This document shows positions 37,531 to 51,179 of a stretch of 64,000 nt of DNA, piece by piece (positions within the stretch are counted from its first letter, which is position 1; each line of letters begins with the position of its first letter). The stretch is from Selaginella tamariscina (Eukaryota; Streptophyta; Lycopodiopsida; Selaginellales; Selaginellaceae). A program made the translations under genes and the position numbers. Location of the stretch: assembly GCA_003024785.1 (NCBI GenBank), contig PUQB01000070.1:519001-583000 (forward strand), in the 5' to 3' direction. The notes under the pieces were generated by a model, which was given only the letters and a program-made list of their open reading frames with translations, ran no database searches and was not told the origin of the DNA.

Positions 37531-37689
37531 ACACATAACCTTCTTGAAGAAGTCGCTTTTCAAGGACAGATAAACCGAGTTTATATGGACTTCGATCAAA
37601 TCCGCATCAGCATGAAATAGGTTGTCGAAGTCAAAGCAAGGAAAGGCCTTCATCTCCTCTCCCCGGACTGAACCCTAAAACAGATGGGA

Positions 37690-40600
37690 ATTGCACGCGA
37701 TCTTAAATATTACTTTTTAAAACATTTAATATATTAAAATAATATAAGTGGTATCGATGGATGTCATTTGTATTTGCAGACACTTGGCATATGTGATAAA
37801 TTTCAAAAATTAATATATTATAGTAAACGCGTGGTGGCTCCCTAGTTAACCTTGGTAAATTCCTGATTCATGCAGTAAGATTAAAGCATTTCCACGTCAA
37901 AACAAGTTCCCGATTTCAGTTTTGAGTTGACAATAATAAAGTTACAAGTGCATTTTAATCCCATTTAAATTTTAATATGAAAGTATTTGTGCATTATTCA
38001 GATCTTTCTTCCTACCCTAATTCTTTTTTCATACTTATTATAAATTAAAATTTTAAACCAGAATCTTCATATTCTCTTATTAAAAAAATTGTCTTATATT
38101 TCATGAAAAGCAATTTAAAGCTAAATTAGAGGGCCTTTTGAGTTGATAAATCCTTTAAACAATTTAAATTAGTCACACGTAAGGAAAAAAAGTTAGTATA
38201 TGTTAATGTTCACTTATGTAATGATCTCAAACTTATAAAGAAAGTATTTTTTAATTATATGTTACACAATTTAATTTCAAATATTATATTAAGTATATTA
38301 CATTTAAACATCAAATTTTTAATTTTAAAATTAAATTTGTGAATATTAAACTTAAAGATGTTTATTTTAATTTAAAAACTTACATGTAAAACAATGTGAT
38401 GAATGGTCTGGATTGAAGATGCTACCATATTATCCAATATTTTAAAATGTTGTAACTAATTCATTTTTATTTTTTATTTTATAAAAATGCTTTTTAATTT
38501 TTTGTGTGTAAAATCTTACAAATGTTATTGAATTTGTTGAATATAATATTATCTTATTTAAAATTATGGTAATTCTTAAATCGTATATAATTTATGTTAT
38601 ATAGAATTTATTGATAAATAAATCATATATGTGTGTACATAAATATCATGATAAACATAATATAATATGGTTATATATTTTTATTTGAATTAGCTTTCTA
38701 ATTTCTTTCATTCATTTTTAGATTTTGTGAGACAAATTTTCCTTCTTAAATAACCTTGATTTGTACATATCTAAAGGGGTACCCCATTCAAATCTTTATG
38801 TTTCATGTAAAACATTTAAGTTTTCTGTTATTCTTTCTTAATATTTTTATTAAGATTTATTATTATATGTACTTTTAAAGGCTGATTTAGATTTTAACTT
38901 CTTTTATATTCTTGTTAGCTCATTAGGCATTTGCTTCCTTGTGAATTGTAGTTGCTTCTATTTAATTTATGAATTTACACGAATACCATATAAGTCTTAT
39001 AGTTATCATGTTTTTTTCATGATTTTCATGATTAATTTATTTTACTTCTTGTTGATTTGAATTTTTTCTTTGCTTTAATATTTTCTTCTTAAACTTAACT
39101 TAGTGTAAGTTCGCTTGTGCAATTTCCATTAAATTTAAGTTCTTTTATAAAACTTCTTTATGGTTAGTCCTTTATATCAATATAAATTCATTAGTCTTAT
39201 TGGTTATTTAACTTGTGTTGTAGACCCAATTATGATCATTATTTTATGGGTTCTTTTATTCCGAAGTAAACGTTAAAACCTTTGTAAACTAATTGGTCAC
39301 ATTTATTTAAACTCCTTTAACAATGCCACTAGTGGTACTTTTGTTTGACCCACCATTCTCACAAGAAATGGTGCATTATTTAATGATTATAATATTAATT
39401 ACTTGTATATTTTTTTTTGTATGGTGTTCACCTTATTTTTTCATTTATGAATACTTCCACAATACAATTTTGTTATATTTTTAGTGATTATTAATCACTT
39501 CTCATTCCAATCCATGTCTTTTTCTTTTTATTATGGTACTTTATTTAAATGGTGTATTCGTATTGAAAAACATTTATTTTAATTTTGATATAGCTTTATT
39601 GATTCACCAACACTCACCTAAATTGGTTGTTGTAATATCACATTAATTATTTGATCTTTTAATGGTAATGTTGCAAATTATTTTTCACATTGTATTTTAA
39701 TAAATGTTTTGCTTGTATTTTTTATATTTCTTATGACTTTTTGTATTGTAATTTTCTATGTCCTAATCGTTTTACATTTTTTTTATCCAACTGATTTGTT
39801 TTTGCTTGAATATTACATACATTTAAATAGTCAGTAATTTAAAATCATCTTCTCATTTTTCTTTAGTTGTCATTTTTATTGTATGGTATTACAAACTTCT
39901 TATTCATTTTCAATTTATAGTTTTATATGCCATAGTTACTAAGTCATTTATCCTTAGTATTATCAGTATTGTTTGGACATTTTAAAGAATAGTGTCCCTA
40001 TTTTCCACATTTGAAGCTTATGTCATTTTAGATTCTTATTTGTAGTGGTTTTGTCTCTGTGGATATAGTAATTATGATGGCATGTTTTGCCATGTTGAAA
40101 GTAAGAGTCATGTATTAAGACTTTCCTCATTATTTTGTGCATTGTTATATGGATTATAATTTGCTCTTGATGTCACACATACATATTTATGGCAGAAATC
40201 ATCTATTGTGTTTCCATATGGTCATTATTTTTAATTTAAGTACCCATATAGTCTTTGTTGTTATGATTTCCATCTCCACATGGGATTTATGTGTTGATAT
40301 CCCTCAATTTGGCTTATCATTGGGTGCCACTTGGTAGCGTTAAAAGCTAAAAAAAACTCATTAATACATCATTAGTAATTCGATCAACATCAACCCACAC
40401 AAAACTTCTAAATCATTATACACGTAAGGATGACTAAGATTGAAAATATCCATTTTCACTGGCTCAATTCTAATCCTAAATGTAAATTAAACTAAAAAAG
40501 ATTCATGTGTGAATGGGGTTTGCACAGTTCATAGAATTATGGGTAAAATTGCTTGTATTGCTAACATGATAATAATAATGAACATGGGATATCTTTATGT

Positions 40601-41120
40601 CTATTTATATGTTCATAATCTGTTACTTTACAGTTTCATATTCCTATTTAATTATTAAAACTATCCATTGGCCTTATCCATAATACGATCGTTTTCTTTT
40701 TTATTTAATCTTCTTCATAACTATAATATGACTATGATTTCACCTGAGATTTTCTTATATATTTGCTTTTCTATTTTAACATAAAGTACATAATATTTAT
40801 AATGAAAAGATCTCTATTTAACAGTGCTCATTGTGAGCTTTTCATAAAAAAAAGAAAATCTCGTGCTTGTGCTTCCACTCATTTGTTTCTTTTTGCACCT
40901 AGTCTTCTTAATTCTTCCTCTTAAAAAGTATGTTATTTATATTTAAATAAGACATTAATTTAAATTACTTTAAGTCATTTAAATTCAAAGTAATGAATTG
41001 ATTATATACATTTAAATGTATTATTAAAATTAATTTACACTTAATTGAGTCATGAGATATTTATTTAATTCATTAATTCAATTTAAGAATTAAAAAAAAT
41101 GAATCTATTAGTGAAATATT
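37690..41120. other. AT-rich gene-free stretch
   Basis: It begins with the upstream flank of BTB copy 2 (37690-37870) and continues as T-rich low-information DNA. No gene or element ends were recognised. Confidence 0.55.
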
Positions 41121-41124
41121 GTAG

Positions 41125-41420
41125 ATTCTGTTATTCAACGAGACCATTTTATACTTTCCGTTTTATATCCGATGAAATATGTGAAACCTACCCACCAATG
41201 ATGAAAAACAATCATTGCGATAAATCTTATTATCTGAAAAGACAATTTCGTCTGGGATCTTTGGCTAATTACTTCCCCTTTTCTATCGAGTGAAACACAT
41301 GAGGCCTATTCACCATTGATGAAAAACATCATCACTGTGGTAAATCTAATTATTTAATGCTACGGTTTCATTTGGGATCCTTACTATGAGTAAAGCACAT
41401 GATGCCTACCCACAATTAAC
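41125..41420. repeat. Diverged tandem repeat, unit about 115 bp
   Basis: The words 'gatgaaaaac', 'gtaaatct'/'ataaatctta' and 'gggatc' recur in the same order at about 41165-41265 and 41290-41385. A third partial unit starts near 41390 ('gagtaaagcacatgatgcctaccca'-like, shortened). The open frame at 41099-41293 lies within it and is not thought to be a gene. Confidence 0.55.
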
Positions 41421-44400
41421 ATATGACCTACATAAGTTTGTATATGATATATGATGGGAATTGAACTCAAGTCAATTCCACTACTAAATGTTATGTTATA
41501 GGCAGAAATCTATATCTCTTATTCACTAGTGTAGTAATGTACATAGATGATTCCTTTTGCGAATAGAAGCTACCTTATTCCTACTTCCCACTAACTCCTA
41601 CCGTGTATCTATGTACCTATCTATGTCTGCCATGTCACCTATCTGCCCTGCCATGTCATCCATCTGCCATGTCACCTATCCATTGACTGTAGAATTCATG
41701 TCGAGTTGTACATTAGTCTCTCCAAGCAGGATCCAACGATGCATCTCCTTCTAAAAACCATAAGGGCGGTTGCCACTGCCAGTAGATGGATGCACGCAGG
41801 TTCCAGGTCTCCTCACTAGGCGGCCAAGAGCTGGTAACCATTGTTCCTCATACACTCCATACTCCCTATGTCACATGTGGCACGTGCTTCTTCATATGAT
41901 CCTACCACCAAAGAAACCAAGGTCACCCACATAAAGGCTATTGTCCTTTGTAAGCTCCACCTATGCCCTTGGAACACTTCTGCACTTCTGGCTCGCCAAA
42001 TCGTCCACATGGTCACACCACGCAAGAAGTACCACTGGTTTAGCCATAGCCCAGGCGGTTCTTCCATTATCTCTTGCCGTCCCCCGGGATCAAATACCGG
42101 TCTGGTATCCCGTCTCCCATGTACTCGCCAGACACCTGCTGTGGCACGCACATGTGCCACATGTTCCCCAAGACATGCAGTTTCCCATCCTATTACCGCA
42201 TCATCACCACGACCCAGCTGCTGAACCAAGGTCATCGCTCTACTCCATATTGCTTTGGCAGCACGACAGTCCATAAGCAATGCCTCTCAATCTCCACTTC
42301 TCCACAGCACATACATGTGTTACAAGGTAATCCCCGTATGTTGGCTCGGACTGCTAAGCTATCTTGCAGCAAAAGCCACATGAAGGCTTTGATACCGCTC
42401 GACCAATAGCCTGTCCAAATCTCTCTCCCCAGTGTCTGTGCAAGCGCCCTAGGAAGCCCTATTCTACCCGTGTTCCTCCAATTTGGATGGAGGCTGCTGA
42501 CTGGTGAAGGCCTTTCTTCCCACTCATGGTTAACTGAAAAAGCTGCGTCCCGCCGCATTGTCCATCTCCACATCTTCGAGTCTACCTCCAATTCTTCAAC
42601 TAGCTAGTTTCCGAAAAACCATTAAGTGCCGCCACTGTCCATGCTTTACTTCCAGGTCTATTGTTGGCCTCTTCTTTGCCATGTCGATGACGCGCACCAA
42701 CCCGATATTCACTAGCTCTGGAAGTGGAGAAAAGCATACTAGTTGCGGGTTAAGGAGGCCATCTGGTCCCACTTGGAATCCTGCTCCCTCCATGGCATCC
42801 ACATCAGCTACATACCAAACCATCATTCCAATGCGGCACCAGTCCCCACTCGAGTTTCACATTCCAGCAAAGTACCCCCGAATTCCTTTAACACCTGCTC
42901 GCGTGCTGACAGCATGATACAAATTGATGTTGCCTCACTGTTCGTTAGTCAAGCTGTATTCCTATCCGGTTCCCACTTGTGGATCCAGGCTAGCATCCGA
43001 TTCGGTTGCATATCTAACTCCCTGAGTTGTCCCATAGTACGCAGCCCCGCTGCATGCCACCGTCTATATACGACCTTAACTCCTTGTGGCATACGCTCAT
43101 CCCCAAGGGATATACCGATGCCTACTGGATGCACCAACTCATGGGCAAGGACACCAGCTCCTCAATTTGTGATGGTTGCACGGGGACAAGGCTGTCCGAA
43201 GCTCCATCTAGTACCGCAGCAATGTCCCACTGTATGAATCGCGAGGTACTAGAATCTTGAAGAGTGGCATGCTGAATATCCAATGGGGATCTTCGGCCCA
43301 CTGAGCAGTGGATGAGCGGAGAGGCTTAACTTGCAGGCACAAGGTGCGGAGCATCACTTTCCATGGCTGGCCCCCTGGGTAGAAGCATCTTATCATCATC
43401 TTGACCATCAGAGCATGTGCGGCAGGGCCTGGTGAGATCAATCCTACTCCTCCCTCCGCTCGCAATCGCACACAGGAGTTCCATCACACACAAGCTTGGT
43501 ATCTCTGTTTGCGGCTTGATCCTTTCCAGATGTACACACGGAGAAGCTGCTCGATCTCCTTTACAGTCATCGCACTAAGACTCCATACTCCTGTGTAAAA
43601 CAAGAGGCTGCCCAAGAGTACTGCATTTGCCACCACGAGTCTTGCTGGAAGGGAGAGTGAGCGGTTGCCCCAGCTACACATATGAGCGAGAAGCCGTTGC
43701 AGAATGAACGTGTTCTGCCGGTTTGCATCATACCTGTCCCCCAATTGGAACCCTAGGTATCTAGTTGTACTCCCCTGCTCGACCCATATAAATCCCTAGT
43801 CTGCTCCCCAATCTTGCCTCTCATGTGCACTAAGCCATAGACCGCGCGATTTGTGCCAATTCGTCCTACCCCCTGTCGCAAAATTAAAGCGATCAAGTAG
43901 CTGTTTCATGCGATCCAGGTTCTCAGTGGTTCCCAACACCAGTAACCCTGTGTCATCTGCAAACAGGCTTAAGAACCGTTCTCTCCCTCGATGGGCCCAG
44001 GTCACGCAACGGTCCTTGGCAAACAGGTAGTGGAATTCCCCTCGGCTTGGACAGTCGGTCATAGTGCATGTATGCATGCAATGCTTCTGCCTGCATCAAA
44101 AAAAGGTATGGGGCAAGCGGGTAGCCTTGTTGTACCAATCTAGAGAGACGTATTAACGGGCCCATCCATCCGTTGATGACCAACCGACTAGCCGACTGCC
44201 TATAGAGCCGCGCCGTCCACCTCACAAATGTGGCTGGAAAACCAAGTTGTCTCATCACAAGCTCTAAGAATCACCAATCCACTCGGTCATATGCTTTCTC
44301 CCCATCCAACAACAGAAAGCAATAGGGATCTGGGAGGTTCCCTGCCCACTCTCCAGCTATGATCATCGTGATCGCATTCTCATAGAGCTGTCGGCCCTTG

Positions 44401-45629
44401 AGAAATCCATTCTGTGCATGGCAAATGATCACTCGCATGACTGGTTGCAAACGGTTGGCTAATGTCTTCGCAAAAATCTTATAGATGGAGTTCATCATCG
44501 AGATCGGTCTCTAGCATCGCACCTCCGACGTATCCGCACTACCCTCCTTTGGGGTTAACATCACCAGCCCGTCCGTGAAGCTCGCACTCCATGTCTGCCC
44601 TGGGTGTGTCTCCTTTGCTACATTCCATTCAGCAAGTACCACACCTCCTAACCATCTCCAGGCCTGTACGAAGAACTCCATGGGGATGCCATCCATGCCC
44701 GGCGACTTGTCTCGTTGATTGAGTTCACGTACTGCTACTAGCAACTCGGCTTCGGTGAATGGCCGGATCAATTGTTGTGCCATTTTGTCCGTGACCATTG
44801 AGGGGATAGTTGAAAGGACGGCCTCACACCCCCGAGAGCGGTCGGTTGTCCATAGTTTAGCTGTGAAGAGTTACTGGAAGTATGTCGTGCCTATCTCCAG
44901 CATTTCATCCATGTCCTCACATATATGTCCAGTCTCATTCCTAAGCCCAAAAATGGGCTTTCCTCTTGTCGCCGGGCGAATGGCTCGAAAGAACTCTGTG
45001 TTGAGAGTGCGCTTGCTTGTGTACCATCGAAGGTCTCTAAGCTTGTGGAAATCCATTGCCTTCTCCGCTTCGAGCTGCTCTAAGTGGTGTGCCAAAGCTT
45101 CTCGTCGAGTTGTTAGCCACTGATGTCCCGGGTACCTGCCCAACAACCATTCACTTGCAGCAAGACTGGTTCGAACTGCCTGTGTCCTGCTAAATACCTT
45201 ATGATGTCTACGCGTTTGGACCTTCCAACAGTACTGTGATACATACTCCAAGAACGCTGCCAAGTTCATTGTTCCAGCTTCTCCACGCCTTGTCCATTCC
45301 TCCTCCAAATGGGTTAGGATCTCAGGGTCTCGCACAAATCGCCGAGTGATCCCGGGGGGTTTGCATTGAGCTCTCGGGTAGTCAGATACCTTCACTCGCA
45401 CCGATAGCGGAGCATGGTTTGACACATGGAACCCTTGCCATCTAGTCATGCACCCGCTGCATGTCAAGAACCAGCTTGAGAGATATAGTCGGTCCAAGCG
45501 TTTGTGAATTGGCTTGCCACTTGGCAACACGCCAGTCCATGTGAACCTAGGAGTGTGTGGCACATACCCCTCTAGCCCATATGCATCCAAGATCCCAAAG
45601 GTTATCCGCAACAATCTCCACACTTGCAT

Positions 45630-48600
45630 CCCGGGGTGGCCACTCTTTAAATTAGCCCTAACAGAGGTACGTGCACCCAAAGGGTATGTAAACTTACTAG
45701 TTATACGCGTGTACCTACCCTACCCAGTACGGTATGATTAAAAAATAATACAGTATACTAAGGGGTGTGCAAAATGAGTTTTGAGGAGGATGTACCAGGA
45801 AGGGGATCAACAATATGGATTAGCAATTGAATATAATAGCTTGATATCTAAGAAGTAAGGGCAATATAAAGTTTGTGTCCCTAATTCAATCCAGTTCAAT
45901 TTGATTTCAAGACTCTGTGGTTAGCTCTCTCTCTTGGTGGGCAACTCTCTCTTCTTATAGCTACCTTTAGCAGCTTCTCAACTCGGGTAAGTCTTTGTCT
46001 CAAGATTAAATCTCTTAATAGTAACCCCATTCATTGTAGGAGGTTATCTATGGCAAGCAAGAGCTGTGTTGTTTATATTGCTGAGAATGGAAACCAGAGG
46101 AAGTTAGGAATGTTGAAGGTGAGACCAAGTTTGACTTTTGAAGCCTTGAGAAAGGAGATCGAGGATGATCTTGAAGACATCCTTCCAAGCCAGTGGCTAT
46201 TTATAGATGTTGAAGAAGGCATAGAAATTAGGAAGAAGCAAGAGGCAAAATGGCAATTCCAAGGGTCAAATGTGTGCATCAAGGAAGTAATTCATACCAG
46301 TGTTGGAATGGAGGTCAATCCTGGAGTGACAACAGCTACAGCAAATGAAGAGACAGTGGACAAGGATGATGATATTAAAATTCTGGAACCTGTAAGTATT
46401 TTTGTTATATTTTCTTGTTGATATATTAGAATTTAATTTTTTACTTTATAAAGGTTGAGGAGCAGTTAGATGTGAACCAATGGCCAAGAATGAAGAGCAA
46501 GGCAGCAGGCTACCAAGGGAAACGATGGATACAGATGGTTGAAGGTGCTAAGCGCAAGCTCCAAACTCAAGGCAAGATGGATAGATTTGAGCCAGCCAGC
46601 AAAGATGTGTGTGGAAAATGCAGATTCTACATATGGTGTGTAGAATGCAAGAAGCTTTTGGGGTCAAATGAGTCAGAGAACACTCGAGACACGCTTAAGA
46701 ATTTTTTGAGCTCTCATTTGAAGTCTCGCATGCATGCAAAATGCCTTAACAACGCAAGATCAAGCTCCATTGCAACTTCTAGTGGGACTAACGAGGAAAC
46801 TTCTGCATATTCACATGAAATTAATCGAGCTGTTGCTATAGACACGATGAAAGTCGTGGACCAACTTTCTGAAGAGGTCCAATGCAAGTTTACACTATGG
46901 GAGAACAGCAACTTCTCTAAATTTGGAGATATACGAATTCGATGTGCAGTAGATAACACTCTTATTTGTTTATTTCCTTTAGCATGTGAGTTTTTATATT
47001 TATAAATAATATTCATTTTCTTTTGGCAGGTTCACTTCCAAATAATATTAGAGAGCATCTTACGAGTAGATCTCATGTGACTGCAATTATGAAAAAAGAG
47101 AAGGAGGATGCTAATAGAAAAGGGAAACGCCATCTTGATTCAAGTTTAGGTGGTCGTCCCACTAAACTTGCTGCTGTTGGCTTACAAGGAAATCAACGTG
47201 GGCTCATCGACTATTTTCCTCCTTGTGCAAGTATGAAACTTTAAGTTATAAATTGAGTTTAAGTACATATAAATTAATTTATAAATTGAGTTCTAATATA
47301 TTACTCTTAATGTGTATCATAGGAAGTGCAATTCATACTGAGGTCAGCGAGAATAGTAAGTGAACTATAATTAATGCATTGTAGTTCTTATATTTTATAC
47401 ACTAATTATTTAAAAAATTTAGTCCTTCTTCTACCATTTAGTTTAAACTATGAATTCATGTATGATGTATGAATAAAAAAGTCTCTTATATTCACTTTCA
47501 AACTATTTAAAGTTAAATATATGATAATAGAATTCTTAAACATGATCTTATAAAATGGATGTATTTTACAATATTTCATACACCAAAATGTACAATATGC
47601 CTCTTTAGTTTTACATTCTTTAATAATAAATTAAAAAGTATAGAAATTAATTATTAAAAGCCTTTTGATTAAAAAGTATGTAAGTTATAAAATATGTAGT
47701 AACTTTATATATTTTTTTAAGATAGATATATACTTACGTTGAGATATATAATGATTGACTTTATAAATTGTGTGTGTGTCTCTCTACACGTGTTTGCGTG
47801 TGTAGTCTGAATTGTTTCACACTCGTTTTATAGGGAGTGATTTGTTACAAAAGTTATGTTGGGGATATTGGCAACAAAGCTACACATATGGTAGTAATAC
47901 GATCAATGTTAAGTATTTTTAAATGATCAATTAAGCGGATTTCAATGGTATCACGAGCCTCACACTATAGCAGTTGTCAAGTACATGGAGATTGAAGTTA
48001 ATATACAAGGAACATTTAGACATAGAAATTGCCAACGAGTCTCAAATAATATATTTGATAACTTGCAATGCAATTTTTGTGCTAGTATTCCTCAAGAAAG
48101 AGACTTTCGAATGCGGTCCTATAGGGAGCAGACTGCATCAGCACATGGAAGCAACTGTGGGGAGAGAACACCAGCACCAGGCAGAAGAATTGACTTTTTA
48201 ACAAGTCAAGAGGTGGTTGTGCATGCAAAGTATGGTTCAAATGTTGTGCGGAGATTGCAGCGCATGGTCATCAATCAGAAACTACGAGTGACTGCTTTGT
48301 CTTCAACTTCCAAGACTTTACATGATGCATCAGTTGAGAGCTTGGCACGAAGGGATGTGAGGAAGTTTTGCCAGGATATCATACATGCTCATGATCATGG
48401 AAAGTTTCAAGGACTACCAGCATTGTGGGACTTTCTAACAGATGTTGTGAGAAATATTAGACGTCCTAGAGGTGGTCAACGATGGAGTACATCTATGAAA
48501 AACCTATTTGAGGCTGTTCGGATTTTTGGTGGAACAAGAATGCATAACTTTCTTAGCTTAAATTTCTCTGGACCATCTCTTTCAACAACAAAGCGAGCAA

Positions 48601-51179
48601 TGAGGACTAGCTTACGTTATGTCATTGGTATTGATAAGCAGACCTTCACACAACTTGCATAAGTATATAAGTTCTATTGCAATAGAGACAATGTTGGAGG
48701 CTTAGTGCCAGTCATGTTGGCTGAAGATGAGACTCGCATTAAGAGATGTGCTCGCTGGGTCCCCAATCAAGACACCATTCTTGGATTTTGTGGGCCACTC
48801 GAAGGACATGTTTGCCAATCAAATTTCAAAGTTGAAGTTGGGAATGGTGAAGAAGGTTTCCAGAACATCACCAATGCGTTTCAAAGTTGCCAGTTGGCAG
48901 ATTATGCAAGAGTCATCATTGTCAACCCACTATTGGACACTCTCCTTGACTTGTGCTCATGGTACAGCTCACTTGTAACCGTTTTACTCATGTCCAGGTA
49001 CAAGAGCAAGGGATACAAATTCAAAAGCTTTGGGAGCAACATTTGTGGTGGGACATGCTAGCGATGGAGATGCTCGACGTAGGAAGATCATGTTTGAAGC
49101 TTATAGCAAACCAAAGGCTTCACCATTTCAAGTTGACTTTGATGGTTAGATATTCACAGCTTCTTTGCTGAACAATGGATGGGTGGATTTTGCATGACCA
49201 AGATTATCCACACAATGGAAAGAAGCTTATTAATCCTTTAGATTCATCAGCAAAGCGACTTGCTCTTGGAGACCATCTCGTGACAATCAACCACATCAGC
49301 TTGGTTGTTGAGAAATTTAATAAAGATCAGCATTGTTTGCAAGTAGGAGACGTTGAGCGCAAAGACAGGCAAAACTGGGCAGCTGCACAACGACTATCTT
49401 CTCGAAAAGTTCAAGAGTGTTTAAGGCAGGTTCAAAATCGTGATGATTGTCGACGAGAACAAACACAGGGCACTCAAGCTTATCTTGGAGTAGTGGCTCT
49501 CTACATTGACATTTTTTTTATCACCGCACAAGTCACTAGCTAATCGAGTTAAAGCAGCAAGTACAGTGAGTTTTTTCTTCAGGTATTTTTTATATTTCAT
49601 ATTGTTTCAAGTTCGTTTCATCCCTTTTTACTTATAGGTTATGGCGTATGTGGATCATGAAAGAAAACTTTATCAGCACAGAGACCTTTCTAGATGTGCA
49701 AATGAGTTGCCATTACATTGTGTTGTTGATCAAGTTTTTTCGTGATAAGCTACCTGGGATGAAAGTTCCTTTGGAGCTAACAGGTTCAGATTGTTGCGAG
49801 AACTTCTTTAGCAAAGTTGGGATGGTACGTAATGAACGGACTTATAATGGAGTTGATCTTCTTGATGCAGCAGGGTGCATGAATAGGCTCGATGAGTTTA
49901 AAACAATGGGAAATCTTAAGTTCCCATCTACTCACAAGAAACAAGAGAGTGTTTGGGCTCAACTAGAGTATAGAGATGGGGAAAAGCTTGCTGACCTGGG
50001 AGACTTCTTTGGTTTACAAATGGAAGTTGAACTCGTGTCTATTCTTAGGCAAGGAATGTTGGATGCTCAACAAATGTTACTCCAAGTTGGTGTTTCAACT
50101 ACTCAAACTTGGTGGAATCATCCATGGGAGTTCGAGGACTTTTGCAAAGCAAGCTTCAATGATTCATTACAAAGAATTGGTGGAGATGAAGTAGATGCGC
50201 CAGAGGACGAGGTTGAGCCTGTAGTAGCAATAGAGTGCTCAAGCACAGAGGCCAGTAGAGAGGTGATGGATGAAAATCTTGCTTCCACACTCCAACTTCG
50301 ACATATGTTTGACATGATGCTAGATGATGAAGAAGGATCAAAACAGAAAGAAACACCTTTTTATGTGGAAACAGAGGGGAAGAAAATTGCTAAGAGCACT
50401 CTAGTTTCACATTTAAATGGTGATCCCTTTCTATCAAAGGATAGATTAACAAAGGTGAAAGCAGGAGTTATTATACTAGTACTTCTAGAAGAATGAGAAC
50501 ACAAACAACGATGTCTTTTGGAACAAATGTTGCAGTGATTTTTGAGGAGGATGGGGAATGCATATGGTATATTGGACGAGTTCTAAAGATGTCTAAGAAA
50601 TCAGGAAGTTCATGGAAGGAGACTCGTGAGTTAGTGGATCTTCGGCCAAGTTATCCAGTTCGTTTCAACTTGCGCTGGTATCAGAAAAATGTGGAGACAA
50701 GGAATTGGACTTATGACTTGCCTGATCATAAAGTAGTACTACTAGAGAACATCATCTCAGTGGTGAACTTGGCTTTGCAACCTGATACGGGAGAGTACAT
50801 GCTAGATGAGAATGATGCACAACAGGTTCACAATTTCTGTGGCAGCTTTCAAATAGAAAGAGCTATAGGTATATTCCTTCTAATATCTTTATGCTATAAA
50901 CATTTGTACTTTTTGTAGATGGACGAAACAATAAACGTGGAAGGGGTAGGGGAAGAGGTAGAGAAAGAGGAAGAGGGAAAAGTCGAGGGTAATATACCTT
51001 TTAGGGGTGATAAACTTTATGTTTTTTAATTGGTAAATATACATAAAAGGGTAGTAAATTTTTACAATTGCTAAGTATACCAAGGGATAAAATATTAATA
51101 TTATTGGTATACTTGGGTTAGAAAACTTCTCTATGCACGCAGATGTTTTTAAAACTTTGAATAGAGTGAACTCCCTGGG
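45630..51179 (+). mobile_element. 5.55 kb cut-and-paste DNA transposon of unusual type
   Basis: It is inserted in the LINE. The word ACTTGCAT(C) stands on both sides (45622-45630 and 51180-51188), and cutting between them rejoins the LINE frame EMQV/GMQV followed by WRLLRITFG. The ends are imperfect inverted repeats: CCCGGGGTGGCCACTCT on the left and CCCAGGGAGTTCACTCT on the right, 13 of 17 positions equal. Duplication length of 8 (9) bp fits hAT, P, Zisupton or Novosib-type superfamilies. The interior holds one long multi-exon gene on the plus strand. A 5' UTR intron is suggested at 45988-46038. Superfamily is not assigned. Confidence 0.85.
46050..50992 (+). pseudogene. Multi-domain transposase gene of the 5.55 kb transposon
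   Basis: Exons are 46050-46391, 46454-46985, 47030-47230, 47323-47355, 47834-49582, 49638-50868 and 50919-50992. The N-terminal part is ubiquitin/PB1-like (MASKSCVVYIAENGNQRKLG). Next come Cys/His clusters (CGKCRFYIWCVECKK, later H-x4-H) that may bind DNA. A long catalytic part follows: VMLAEDETRIKRC, GHASDGDARRRKIM, LHDQDYPHNGKKLINPLD, DRQNWAAAQRL and LTGSDCCENFFSKVG. The Asp in EDET, the Asp in SDGD and the Glu in CENFFS are candidate DDE residues. After it is a Tudor/BAH-like domain (FGTNVAVIFEEDGECIWYIG, then NIISVVNLALQPDTGEYMLD) and a Gly-Arg tail (GRGRGRGRERGRGKSRG). About six defects interrupt it: one stop near 48660 and frame changes near 47916, 48960, 49020, 49515 and 50475. Confidence 0.75.

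Larger units (their letters stand above)
30955..37653 (-). pseudogene. BTB/BACK gene copy 2 (POB1/LRB-like), split by a retrotransposon
   Basis: Six exons on the minus strand: A 37540-37653 (MKAFPCFDFDNLF, ending LKSDFFKK), B 32100-32166 (AFESQTRESEKKEAVLHV), C 31782-32038 (LQVVIVADKYASDTC, HLPSNDLVSPIRERAESFF), D about 31439-31712 (VPHINYGVMSTEKLTDLI), E 31148-31278 (SFPYLSLFLDAVTVM) and F 30955-31124 (HEFALLETLEYDGYLEE), with stop at 30955. It covers BTB, BACK and the C-terminal POB1-type domain. Compared with copy 1, exon C lacks 17 bp before LLQVV, which shifts the frame, and exon D changes frame internally, so this copy is probably dead or mis-spliced. Intron 1 (32167-37539) contains the Ty3/gypsy element. 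It is more complete than copy 1, and a functional parent elsewhere is likely. Confidence 0.75.

Noticed and set aside
41841-45123. Several plus-strand open frames of over 100 codons
   Set aside because: They are the antisense of the LINE reverse transcriptase region.
45630-51179. First choice of element ends at CTTTAAAT/CTTTGAAT
   Set aside because: That 8-mer pair has a mismatch and leaves LINE-unrelated sequence outside. The pair ACTTGCATC restores the LINE frame and gives better inverted ends.
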